A stretch of 15,022 nt of DNA from contig JAJZDL010000046.1 of the NCBI GenBank assembly GCA_021851465.1, forward strand, positions 1 through 15,022, given 5' to 3'. Below are positions 6,509 to 12,822 of this stretch, piece after piece. The position numbers and the translations under genes were made by a program. The notes beneath the pieces are model-generated. The model saw nothing but the letters and a program-made list of their open reading frames with translations, did not search any database and was not told the origin of the DNA. This stretch comes from Acidobacteriota bacterium (lineage in GTDB: Bacteria > Acidobacteriota > Terriglobia > Terriglobales > Acidobacteriaceae). Positions within the stretch are counted from its first letter, which is position 1. The number at the start of each line of letters is the position of its first letter.

Positions 6509-6551
6509 AAAAAGCCCACGAACCGCGCTGTGCGCCGATTAGTGGGCTTCC
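6509..6551 (-). terminator. Intrinsic terminator / attenuator upstream of the 47-aa gene and YeiH-family gene
   Basis: On the minus strand AAGCCCAC (6549-6542) pairs with GTGGGCTT (6519-6512). The interior extends the stem through AATCG/CGGTT-like and CGC/GCG pairs to an ACA loop, and five T residues (6513-6509) overlap and follow the 3' arm. It stands about 57 bases before the 47-aa gene and 35 bases after the leader-peptide stop, so it would end most transcripts before the operon unless prevented. GCGAACCGC (6586-6578), directly after the leader stop codon, can pair with GCGGTTCGT (6526-6518): eight Watson-Crick pairs plus a G-T. That pairing crosses the terminator stem and would exclude it. 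Energies were not computed. Confidence 0.75.
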
Positions 6552-6586
6552 GATGTCTAAGGCTTGGGTGTTTCTATGCGGTTCGC

Positions 6587-6682
6587 CTAAGAGGGGGATG
6601 CGCCTACGCAGCAGCAGCGGCTCTTGCCCATACAACAGAGGCAACAGCTACACATGCAGGCTGTGGTGCATACCAATCCCAT
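6587..6682 (-). CDS. Cysteine-rich leader peptide (31 aa, ten Cys), likely attenuator ORF
   Basis: A 31-codon frame runs from ATG 6682 to TAG 6587. It carries ten cysteine codons: residues 5, 9, 11, 13, 14, 16, 17 and the run 23-25. The peptide begins MGLVCTTACMC and ends VGASPS. The -10 box (6694-6689) places the transcription start on or within a base of the ATG, so translation would be leaderless. The TGC TGC TGC run lies 21 bases before the stop, and the antiterminator arm begins directly after the stop. A ribosome stalled on Cys codons would leave that arm free, while one reaching the stop would cover it. I know of cysteine-rich upstream ORFs that sense cysteine in mycobacteria. Metal sensing by a nascent Cys-rich peptide is an alternative. 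Confidence 0.72.
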   Translation of the reverse strand: MGLVCTTACMCSCCLCCMGKSRCCCVGASPS

Positions 6683-6688
6683 TCGTTG

Positions 6689-6717
6689 AGGATAGCGGAT
6701 ATAAGGGTTTAGGTCAA
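6689..6717 (-). promoter_or_regulatory. Sigma70-type promoter for the cysteine leader operon
   Basis: TTGACC (6717-6712), a 17-base spacer and TATCCT (6694-6689) form a near-consensus promoter on the minus strand. The expected start is about 6682-6683, that is at the leader ATG. The divergent NTF2-like gene begins 100 bp away on the plus strand. Confidence 0.75.
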
Positions 6718-6768
6718 GCTCGATTGGCCAGGGGAGTCAATCCGCCGAGGCGAGCCGGCAAGCCGGGA

Positions 6769-6774
6769 TATAAT
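6769..6774 (+). promoter_or_regulatory. -10 box for a leaderless NTF2-like gene
   Basis: A perfect TATAAT ends seven bases before the ATG at 6782, so transcription would start at 6781-6782. I see no good -35 hexamer at the usual distance. There is no Shine-Dalgarno, which agrees with a leaderless transcript. Confidence 0.55.
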
Positions 6775-6781
6775 CCAGCCC

Positions 6782-7270
6782 ATGAAACCCTACGACCTGG
6801 AAGCCCTGTGGGAAGAGCATACGAAGTATGAGTTCGCTGAGCCGGATGTAGAGGCCACGCTTGCAACCATGGTAGAGGACGCCTATGTCAACCATATCCC
6901 GACGATGACGGGTGGACGGGGCAAGAGCGCACTCCGGGCCTTCTACGGGAGAGACTTTATTCCATGCATGCCGCCGGACTTCAAGCTGACGGATGTCTCT
7001 CGCACGGTTGGCGAGAGCCAACTGGTGGATGAGATGGTCATCTCCTTTACGCACACTGTGGATATGCCCTGGATATTGCCCGGCGTAGCGCCTACGGGCC
7101 GGCATGTGGAGGTGCCCCTGGTTGCGATTGTGCGCTTCCGCGACGGGAAGCTTGCGCATGAACACATCTATTGGGACCAGGCATCGGTGCTGAAGCAGAT
7201 TGGGCTTCTTGAGGACACTTCACTGCCAGTTCTGGGGGCAGAGACGGCGAGAAAAGTATTGCAAATGTAG
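6782..7270 (+). CDS. NTF2-like / SnoaL-type small protein
   Basis: The 162-residue soluble product has the look of the nuclear transport factor 2 / SnoaL superfamily: a helical start (LEALWEEHTKYEFAEPDVEATLATM), VNHIPTMTGGRGKSALRAFY, a strand-rich second half (DEMVISFTHTVDMPWILPGV, RHVEVPLVAIVRFRDGKLAHEHIYWDQASVLKQIGLL) and no signal peptide. The motif pattern FRDGKLAHEHIYWDQ..LKQIGLL is typical of family members encoded near carboxymethylenebutenolidase-type hydrolases. Such domains serve as small-molecule isomerases, hydrolases or binding proteins, and the substrate here cannot be told. The start at 6782 fits the TATAAT box just upstream. It is divergent from the cysteine leader operon. Confidence 0.85.
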   Translation: MKPYDLEALWEEHTKYEFAEPDVEATLATMVEDAYVNHIPTMTGGRGKSALRAFYGRDFIPCMPPDFKLTDVSRTVGESQLVDEMVISFTHTVDMPWILPGVAPTGRHVEVPLVAIVRFRDGKLAHEHIYWDQASVLKQIGLLEDTSLPVLGAETARKVLQM

Positions 7271-7325
7271 TGTGAAATCAGCGATATAGTGCAAGCCTGG
7301 CGATGTGGTTTGGCGATTGATGTTT

Positions 7326-7368
7326 AAAAAGGAAACCCACGCAGCGCGGTGGGGGCTGTTGCGTGGGT
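7326..7368 (-). terminator. Intrinsic terminator of the small RNA
   Basis: ACCCACGCA (7368-7360) and TGCGTGGGT (7343-7335) form a perfect 9-bp stem around a C-rich loop. TTCC and TTTTT (7330-7326) follow. On the plus strand no T-run follows, so it does not serve the NTF2-like gene. It may also stop read-through from the sulfotransferase gene. Confidence 0.65.
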
Positions 7369-7438
7369 ATTCCGGTGAAGCAACGAAGTGGGTGGACTTC
7401 GTTGTGACCGACTCAACCCGAAGGGAGTCTTGCCACAT
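7326..7438 (-). ncRNA. Candidate structured small RNA (about 110 nt)
   Basis: Behind a good promoter, the minus strand carries three consecutive hairpins. The first is GACTC..GAGTC (7429-7410) with an inner CC-TTCG-GG, a stable UUCG tetraloop. The second is CAACGAAGT/ACTTCGTTG (7404-7396 and 7389-7381), perfect over 9 bp, with loop CCACCC and an outer CGGT/ACCG closing pair (7410-7407, 7376-7373). The third is the terminator. Nothing on this strand downstream could be its target operon for over 600 bp, so a stand-alone RNA is the simplest reading. The C-rich loops (CCACCC and AGCCCCCACC) could pair with Shine-Dalgarno sequences. A short frame from ATG 7438 exists but cuts through all the hairpins. 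Confidence 0.6.
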
Positions 7439-7442
7439 GTGT

Positions 7443-7471
7443 AGAGTAGAGCGGAATTTGGCTGGAGTCAA
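7443..7471 (-). promoter_or_regulatory. Sigma70-type promoter for the small RNA
   Basis: TTGACT (7471-7466), an exact 17-base spacer and TACTCT (7448-7443) stand in the gap after the sulfotransferase gene. Transcription would start near 7436-7438. Confidence 0.6.
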
Positions 7472-7569
7472 GCAGGAATGGTGGAAATGTCATCCCACAA
7501 ATGTGGTGTTCCCAATTGGGACAGAGGGTGCGGCGTTCAGCCTGGAGAAGTTCCACGACGGCTTCCTGC

Positions 7570-9486
7570 TTACCACTGCACACCGGGGTAGAGGCTGGGC
7601 AGGCGGTCTGTGCGGTACTGGTAGGCCCCAGGGGTGGACGCCTGCCAGAGCGGGTTCTGCGTGCCGATCTGTAGATCCTGAACGATGGAGCCCGATTTGA
7701 TGGAGCAGAAATCCACCTCGAAGAAGCCGTTGGCGAGTGGGGCGACGTTGCCTCCGAAGAAGCTGTAGGTTGAGGGCGGCGCGTAGTTCTGAATCAAGGT
7801 TGCGACCATCTTGCTCTCATCGACCTGCAGGATGTCTGCCGCCGAGTAGTGACAGGGCGGCGCGCCGGCAGCGCCGCATGTGGTGCCGGAAGGAAACTGG
7901 CGGTCGTCGCCGTTGTCCATGACGCCCAGCGTGAAGACGCCGGTGGTGTTGGGGCTGAAGTAACTCGGCCCATGCTGGGCGTAGAACCAGTCTGTGGGGT
8001 CGATGCCTCCCTTCAAGGTAAAATCGCCGCCTTCGCCGAGGCGCCAGAGGATGTTTCCGGATCCGGCGCCGTCCTCGAAGTCGATTTTGACGATCCAGTT
8101 CTGGTGTCGGATGGAGAGTAGCAGGTTGTGGTCGTCGGCGGAGTAGAGCAAGGCGTTGGAGTGCGTCCAATCGGGAAAGAGATATGGATGGCGGTTGATG
8201 TCCAACTGAGCGAAGGAGTTCCAGACCCAGTCGGGATTGAAGTTCTGGTCGACGTCGACCAGGACGTCGCCGAGGACGTTTGTGGTTCCGGGATAGCTTG
8301 GAAGATTGGTGAAGCTCTTCGTCGCCGAGAGGAGCAGAACGAGATGCCCATTGGGCAGGGGAAGAACATCGTGGTGCAGGCTGCCGAGCTGCAGGCCGGA
8401 CAACTGCGCGCTCAAGGCGCTGTTTGCGGCCAATGCGCCGGCCACCTGCTTCTCGGTGAGGGACCAGATCGTGTCTCCCGCGAGATCGACCTCACGCACC
8501 TCGTCGAGGGTGTTCGGAGGCGGCAGCGCGCCGCTGACGGCAGCCGACGAGGCGTAGGAGATCTGCACGAGGAAGTTTCCGTTGGGGAGCTGCCGGATTG
8601 GCTGAATCAGGTCCGAGATTGGCCCGGCGTAGGTGTAGGTCCAGATCGCGTTTCCGGCGAGGTCGGTGGCGAAGGCCTGGGCTGCCTCATGCGGCACCAG
8701 GGTATCGAATATCTCGATGCCGGATTGCGGCGCGGCACCGCCTGGCGAGGAGACGACGACGGGCGATGTAGCCGGAGGCGCGCCGGTGGTGAAGGCATGG
8801 TCGATGTCGGTAAAGGTTGCGCCGTCGTTGAGGACGACCTGCGCCTGCATGTGATATTGCGCCGACCCCAACATGCCGGCGACGTAGATGGTGACCTCTC
8901 CGCCATTGGACGATGGCGTTGTCTGTGTCCATGTTGTCAGTCCGTAGGCGGCGGTTGGGCCGAAGTCGATGGTCACGTTGCCCGGCGCGGGGAGGTACAT
9001 CGAGTAGGTGGCGACCTGCGGGTTGATGGTCTCCCGTACCACGCCGGGCTGGATGAGCGAGACGATTGAGGTGGCGTAGTTGGAGGCAGGCGATGCGGCG
9101 AGCGCGGCGGTGACGGCGACGTTCACGCTCTGTGCGATGGACGCCGGCGCGGCGTACTGTCCGGTTGCATCCACGGTGCCGACGGTCGGGTTGCCGCCGG
9201 GGATGCCGTCGACCGACCAGACGACTGCGCCGCCGCCGATTACCGTTGCGTTGAAGTGGAGCGATCCGCCCTGCCCCAGCGCCGCATAGCGAGGACTGAG
9301 CGAGACATCGCCGTCTTGAGCGGCGGAGGGTGGAGGGCCGGAGGGAGGCGACTGCGATGGCGGCGTCTGCGGAATCCTTAGGATGATGTCGCCGCAGCCG
9401 AGGAGCAGCGGCAGGAGGAAAAGAAGGGCGATAAAAGCGAGTGCCCCACCCATTCTGGTTCCCAGTGCAATGCGAGCGTTACCCAT
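7570..9486 (-). CDS. Arylsulfate sulfotransferase (ASST family) lipoprotein
   Basis: ASST enzymes move a sulfuryl group from one phenol to another without PAPS, through a sulfo-histidine intermediate, outside the cytoplasm. From the ATG at 9486 (AAGGGA five bases upstream) the product has 638 residues. It has a lipoprotein signal with lipobox LLLGC (Cys31), a Pro-rich spacer, an Ig-like region, then the beta-propeller. As I recall the E. coli enzyme's active-site residues, the equivalents are LHHD (His372), DWTHSN (His442, Asn444), RHQNW (Arg460) and AQHGP (His505), with spacing from His442 to His505 almost as in E. coli. A possible disulfide pair (TTCGAAGAPPC) lies after His505. The open frame extends to a TTG at 9591, but that start would bury the signal peptide. 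Confidence 0.88.
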   Translation of the reverse strand: MGNARIALGTRMGGALAFIALLFLLPLLLGCGDIILRIPQTPPSQSPPSGPPPSAAQDGDVSLSPRYAALGQGGSLHFNATVIGGGAVVWSVDGIPGGNPTVGTVDATGQYAAPASIAQSVNVAVTAALAASPASNYATSIVSLIQPGVVRETINPQVATYSMYLPAPGNVTIDFGPTAAYGLTTWTQTTPSSNGGEVTIYVAGMLGSAQYHMQAQVVLNDGATFTDIDHAFTTGAPPATSPVVVSSPGGAAPQSGIEIFDTLVPHEAAQAFATDLAGNAIWTYTYAGPISDLIQPIRQLPNGNFLVQISYASSAAVSGALPPPNTLDEVREVDLAGDTIWSLTEKQVAGALAANSALSAQLSGLQLGSLHHDVLPLPNGHLVLLLSATKSFTNLPSYPGTTNVLGDVLVDVDQNFNPDWVWNSFAQLDINRHPYLFPDWTHSNALLYSADDHNLLLSIRHQNWIVKIDFEDGAGSGNILWRLGEGGDFTLKGGIDPTDWFYAQHGPSYFSPNTTGVFTLGVMDNGDDRQFPSGTTCGAAGAPPCHYSAADILQVDESKMVATLIQNYAPPSTYSFFGGNVAPLANGFFEVDFCSIKSGSIVQDLQIGTQNPLWQASTPGAYQYRTDRLPSLYPGVQW

Positions 9487-9662
9487 CGTTCCCTTCGGCG
9501 GTTCAGTCGGCGTATGCGCCGGTGGAATTCTCTCTTGTGTAACCGGTAAGTTCATTTGATGCGTACGGGTTGCGAGGGGTTTGCCGATCAAAGTGATCCG
9601 GAAGGCGATGCTGGAGGATGATTTGCCGGTGTTATGACGGCTGCTGGCAGGCGGGGGCAGAT

Positions 9663-10913
9663 CTAGGCAGACTGGATCTGATCGACCGGAACGCGAACAG
9701 GCTTGAACTTTTCTACCAGTAGGGGGTAGATAAGTGCGACGAGAATTGATGTCGGCAACAATGCGGTTTGGAAAGGCAAGGCGTCCAGGAAGTCAGAGGG
9801 TCTGATGAGCGTCTCGACGAGGACTGAAACCATCACGGACAGAAAACTCCACCCGATCATTCCGACGGCAATCGATCGGGCGAGATCCCCAGCGGAGTGC
9901 TCCGGGAGATCGGACTCGATGAGGATGAAGCACGCCGGAAACAGCAGCACATAGTTGTATGTCATGGCGAGTTCGGTTGGCAGGATGCAGACGGTAAGCG
10001 CTAGCGAGACTGCGCACATGGCACCGAAGTCAGATGAGTTTGCCGCACAGCGACGGCAACGCCACAGCAGCAGTATGGCGCAGAGGGCGAGAGCTGCCGA
10101 GAGGATGAGGCCGAGGAAGTGGCCAAAGACGCCCTGCAGGTCGAGTCGAAGATGGCGGTAAGCGGTGTACTCGGTGGCGGCGACACGCCAGCGCTGAACC
10201 CAGCCAGGCAGCAGCCATGTGGCGCACGCAAGCAAGGCAACAAGGCTGAAGCTGAACGAGAGCAGCAGTGTCCACACATTGCGGAGGAGCGTCCAGAGCA
10301 GCAGCCACGCGATAAGGATTGCCGCCAGTTGCGGTTTGATGGTGGCCATCGCCAGGAAAATGCCGGCGGGAACCATATTGCCGTGTTGAATCAGCAGGCA
10401 TGCCCCGGCCAGCAGGGTGGCAACAATGATGGTGGGCTGGATCTGGTGGATCGCCCACATGGAGGGCCAAGAGCAGAGACAGAGAAAGACCGTCTTGGGG
10501 CGGCTCAGCGGCACGCCAGTAATGTCGAGCCAAAGCCAGGAACTGACGACGATAAGCAGCGGCAGCAGAATAAAGAACACTGCGCGGACTGCAGACCACG
10601 GGAGCAGCGCAATCGGCGCAAACAGAATGATGGTGTGCATGGGGTACGCATACCCCATAGGGTTCACGCGATCAGCGGGGGTGACTTCGCGGCCATAGTA
10701 GAAAACCTGAATGTCACGCATGGTTGCGTCGGAGTATGGGTCGCGGCCATCGAAGGTGGCCTGCGTCCCTTTCCAGACAGCGACCATATCCGCCTTCTGA
10801 GGCGCCATCATTCGATTGATGATGTGCAAATGCCAGAGCGGCACGACGCCAATAACTATCAGCAGAACGAAGCCGCGCCATCCAGCGAACATCGGCTTGT
10901 TGGAAGTCCTCAT
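9663..10913 (-). CDS. GT87-type (DUF2029) integral membrane glycosyltransferase
   Basis: This is a 416-residue protein with about nine to ten transmembrane helices. The first periplasmic loop carries FDGRDPYSD (about residues 54-62), the acidic Asp-Pro-Tyr signature of DUF2029/GT87 proteins. Members are GT-C fold mannosyl- or arabinosyl-type transferases using polyprenyl-phosphate sugars. Further family-like segments are NPMGYAYPMHTIILFAP, the WAIHQIQPTIIVATLL region (usually G/Q-x-N/P) and MATIKPQL. The ATG at 10913 has GGAG six bases upstream. An alternative ATG at 10952 lies right behind a TACTAT box and would be leaderless. The much longer open frame upstream is antisense to the aminotransferase gene and is not real. 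Sugar and acceptor cannot be told. Confidence 0.82.
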   Translation of the reverse strand: MRTSNKPMFAGWRGFVLLIVIGVVPLWHLHIINRMMAPQKADMVAVWKGTQATFDGRDPYSDATMRDIQVFYYGREVTPADRVNPMGYAYPMHTIILFAPIALLPWSAVRAVFFILLPLLIVVSSWLWLDITGVPLSRPKTVFLCLCSWPSMWAIHQIQPTIIVATLLAGACLLIQHGNMVPAGIFLAMATIKPQLAAILIAWLLLWTLLRNVWTLLLSFSFSLVALLACATWLLPGWVQRWRVAATEYTAYRHLRLDLQGVFGHFLGLILSAALALCAILLLWRCRRCAANSSDFGAMCAVSLALTVCILPTELAMTYNYVLLFPACFILIESDLPEHSAGDLARSIAVGMIGWSFLSVMVSVLVETLIRPSDFLDALPFQTALLPTSILVALIYPLLVEKFKPVRVPVDQIQSA

Positions 10914-10955
10914 GCGGGACTCCGCCTCGTTGGCACTCCGGTCAGAAGACATATG

Positions 10956-10995
10956 CCACGATAGTACGCAGGCGTACAGGCAACCGCGATAGTAC
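10956..10995 (-). promoter_or_regulatory. Twin GTACTATCG repeats before the GT87 gene
   Basis: GTACTATCGTGG (10967-10956) and GTACTATCGCGG (10995-10984) are direct repeats 28 bp apart. The nearer copy holds TACTAT, a plausible -10 box with its start near 10953. No convincing -35 is seen. The pair could be a duplicated promoter or a binding site. Confidence 0.35.
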
Positions 10996-11014
10996 ATTCG
11001 TGGAACCGAGTGAG

Positions 11015-12196
11015 TTAACCGGCTTTGAACATCTGCTTGATGCCGCGGAGGGCCTGGCGGGTGCGCTCTTCGTTTTCGATGAGGGCGAAGCGGACGTGGT
11101 TGTCGCCGTGTTCTCCGAAGCCGATGCCTGGGCTGACGGCGGTCTTGGCGTCGATGAGCAGTTTTTTGGAGAAGTCGAGCGAGCCGAGGGAACGAAACTG
11201 TTCGGGAATCTTCGCCCAGACGAACATGGTGGCCTTGGGAAGATCGACCTGCCAGCCGAGCTTGTTGAGGCCGGAGACGAGCACGTCGCGGCGGGACTTG
11301 TAGGTTGCGGCGATGTCGAGGACGCACTGCTGGGGGCCGTCGAGGGCGGCGATGGAGGCGACCTGGATGGGGGTGAAGGTGCCGTAGTCGAAGTAGCTTT
11401 TGATGCGGCCGAGGGCGGCGACGAGCTTGGGGCAGCCGACCATGAAGCCGACGCGCCAGCCGGGCATGTTGTAGCTCTTGGAGAGGGTGAAGAACTCGAC
11501 GGCGATCTCTTTTGCGCCGGGGACCTCCAGGATGGAGGGCGCGCGGTAGCCGTCGAAGACGAGGTCGGCGTAGGCGAGGTCGTGGACGATGTAGATGCCG
11601 AGTTGCTTGCAGAGCGGGACGAGGCGCTGGAAGAAGGAGAGCTCGACGCACTGCGTGGTGGGGTTGGCGGGGAAGTTGAGGATGAGCATCTTGGGCCGCG
11701 GATTCATTCGCGGCAGTTCCTGCTCGAGAGTTGCGATCAGGGTGGCTTCGTCGGTGTCCTCCAGTGCGATGCTCTGCACCCTGGAGCCGGCGATGACGGG
11801 GCCGAAGATGTGGATGGGATAGCTTGGGTTGGGCACGGCGACGGTGTCTTCGCCATCGAGCATGGCCAGGCAGAGGTGGGCGATGCCCTCCTTGGAGCCG
11901 ATGGTGACGATGGCCTCGGTCTCGGGATTGAGGTCCACGTCGTAGCGGCGCTTGTACCAGTCGCAGATGGACTTGCGCAGGCGGGGCAGGCCGCGGGAGA
12001 GCGAGTAGCGGTGGGTTGCGGTCTTCTGCGCGGCCTCGATGAGCTTATCGACGATGTGCCTGGGCGTTGCGCCGTCGGGATTGCCCATGCCGAAGTCGAT
12101 GATGTCTTCGCCGCGTTTGCGAGCGGAGGCCTTCAACTCGCCGGTGATGTTGAATACATACGCGGGCAGCCGCGTCAGCCTTCTGAACTCTTCCAT
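11015..12196 (-). CDS. Class I/II PLP aminotransferase, AlaC-like (alanine transaminase)
   Basis: The 393-residue product is a fold-type I PLP aminotransferase closest in look to AlaC/LL-DAP-type transaminases (glutamate-pyruvate). Landmarks are FGMGNPDGATP (35-45), YSLSRGLPRLR (64-74), PNPSYPIH (122-129), NFPANPT with the cofactor-contacting Asn178, HDLAYADL with Asp206 and Tyr209, TLSKSYNMPGWRVGF with the PLP Lys240, and a C-terminal NHVRFALIEN with the substrate-carboxylate Arg. I chose the ATG at 12196, which gives the usual MEEFRRLTRLPAYVF start. An ATG at 12253 lies inside the promoter spacer. The context is monocistronic, with its own promoter at 12231-12259. Exact amino-acid preference is not certain. 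Confidence 0.88.
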   Translation of the reverse strand: MEEFRRLTRLPAYVFNITGELKASARKRGEDIIDFGMGNPDGATPRHIVDKLIEAAQKTATHRYSLSRGLPRLRKSICDWYKRRYDVDLNPETEAIVTIGSKEGIAHLCLAMLDGEDTVAVPNPSYPIHIFGPVIAGSRVQSIALEDTDEATLIATLEQELPRMNPRPKMLILNFPANPTTQCVELSFFQRLVPLCKQLGIYIVHDLAYADLVFDGYRAPSILEVPGAKEIAVEFFTLSKSYNMPGWRVGFMVGCPKLVAALGRIKSYFDYGTFTPIQVASIAALDGPQQCVLDIAATYKSRRDVLVSGLNKLGWQVDLPKATMFVWAKIPEQFRSLGSLDFSKKLLIDAKTAVSPGIGFGEHGDNHVRFALIENEERTRQALRGIKQMFKAG

Positions 12197-12230
12197 TCGA
12201 GGACCACCAGTTCTATGTGCAGCGTTACTA

Positions 12231-12259
12231 AGTTTATTGAAACAGCACTCCATTGTCAG
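12231..12259 (-). promoter_or_regulatory. Promoter of the AlaC-like aminotransferase gene
   Basis: CTGACA (12259-12254), 17 bases and TAAACT (12236-12231) predict a start near 12224 and a 5' UTR of about 28 bases before the ATG at 12196. This supports the shorter start over the ATG at 12253. Confidence 0.5.
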
Positions 12260-12318
12260 CGAGTACTCGATGTGCGCGGCGGTACACGGTCGGGCAACCC
12301 CGCGCTGTATGCGCCGCG

Positions 12319-12822
12319 TTACTTTGCGGTAAAGACGACCTTGACCGGGACCGTCGTGGGCGGGTAGCAGGATGCGTTGTCGCAGGCCTGGTACTTCAAT
12401 GTGCCGTCCAGAAGGTGGTCCCCCGCAGTGGCCACGACGGGCAACTTCACGGTGAAGCTGCCCGCGTAGACGCTTACCTTGTCGCCGGGATCGAATGAAA
12501 AGCTGTAGAGCGATCCGGGGGGATAGGCGAGCGCACCGAGATGCACTCCGGCGGACGGCTGCAGAGTCAGAGTGGTCGGGACCAGCAACTGCGAGTTCGG
12601 CGTATGCGAGTTGACATGAAAGCCCGCGACGACCTGGAAGCGCACCTCGATGATGGCGCGCTTGCCCGCAGGAACGTCCTGCGGCTCGGCGGCGTACAGG
12701 ACAAGGGCGCGCGTCTTTGCCGGCCCATCCATGCTGCCCAGTTGCGCTCTTGCGTGATGTGCGGGCGTCGCGGTGAAGAGGGACAGAGCAAGGAGCAATG
12801 CGAATGTGCTGCGAAGAGTCAT
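12319..12822 (-). CDS. Exported DsbD-alpha-like (thiol:disulfide interchange N-terminal domain) protein
   Basis: The 167-residue product has a cleavable signal peptide (hydrophobic 7-18, probable cut after ARA26). A single beta-sandwich domain like the N-terminal domain of DsbD follows. The telling motif is LKYQACDNASCYPPTTVPV, with Cys147 and Cys152. In DsbD the equivalent pair (YQxCxxxxxCxPP) passes electrons to periplasmic partners; here the two cysteines are one residue closer together. The membrane electron-transfer domain and the C-terminal thioredoxin domain of full DsbD are absent. The start ATG overlaps the TlpA-like stop codon by four bases (ATGA), so translation is coupled and the two are probably partners. 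Confidence 0.8.
   Translation of the reverse strand: MTLRSTFALLLALSLFTATPAHHARAQLGSMDGPAKTRALVLYAAEPQDVPAGKRAIIEVRFQVVAGFHVNSHTPNSQLLVPTTLTLQPSAGVHLGALAYPPGSLYSFSFDPGDKVSVYAGSFTVKLPVVATAGDHLLDGTLKYQACDNASCYPPTTVPVKVVFTAK

Noticed and set aside
6500..6690. 6S RNA or other known structured RNA on the minus strand
   Set aside because: The length and promoter would fit, but the ends do not pair with each other as in 6S RNA and no conserved motif is seen. The ten Cys codons in one frame plus a terminator explain the structure better.
7335..7368. Terminator for the NTF2-like gene on the plus strand
   Set aside because: The stem is symmetric, but no T-run follows it on the plus strand; the T-rich tail is on the minus-strand side.
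7305..7700. 131-aa ORF on the plus strand
   Set aside because: It runs antisense through the sRNA hairpins and the 3' end of the sulfotransferase gene, has no start signal and has no family resemblance.
10914..11651. N-terminal extension of the GT87 frame to 662 residues
   Set aside because: The extra 246 residues are an Arg/Pro/His-rich antisense shadow of the aminotransferase gene. Good start sites exist at 10913 or 10952.
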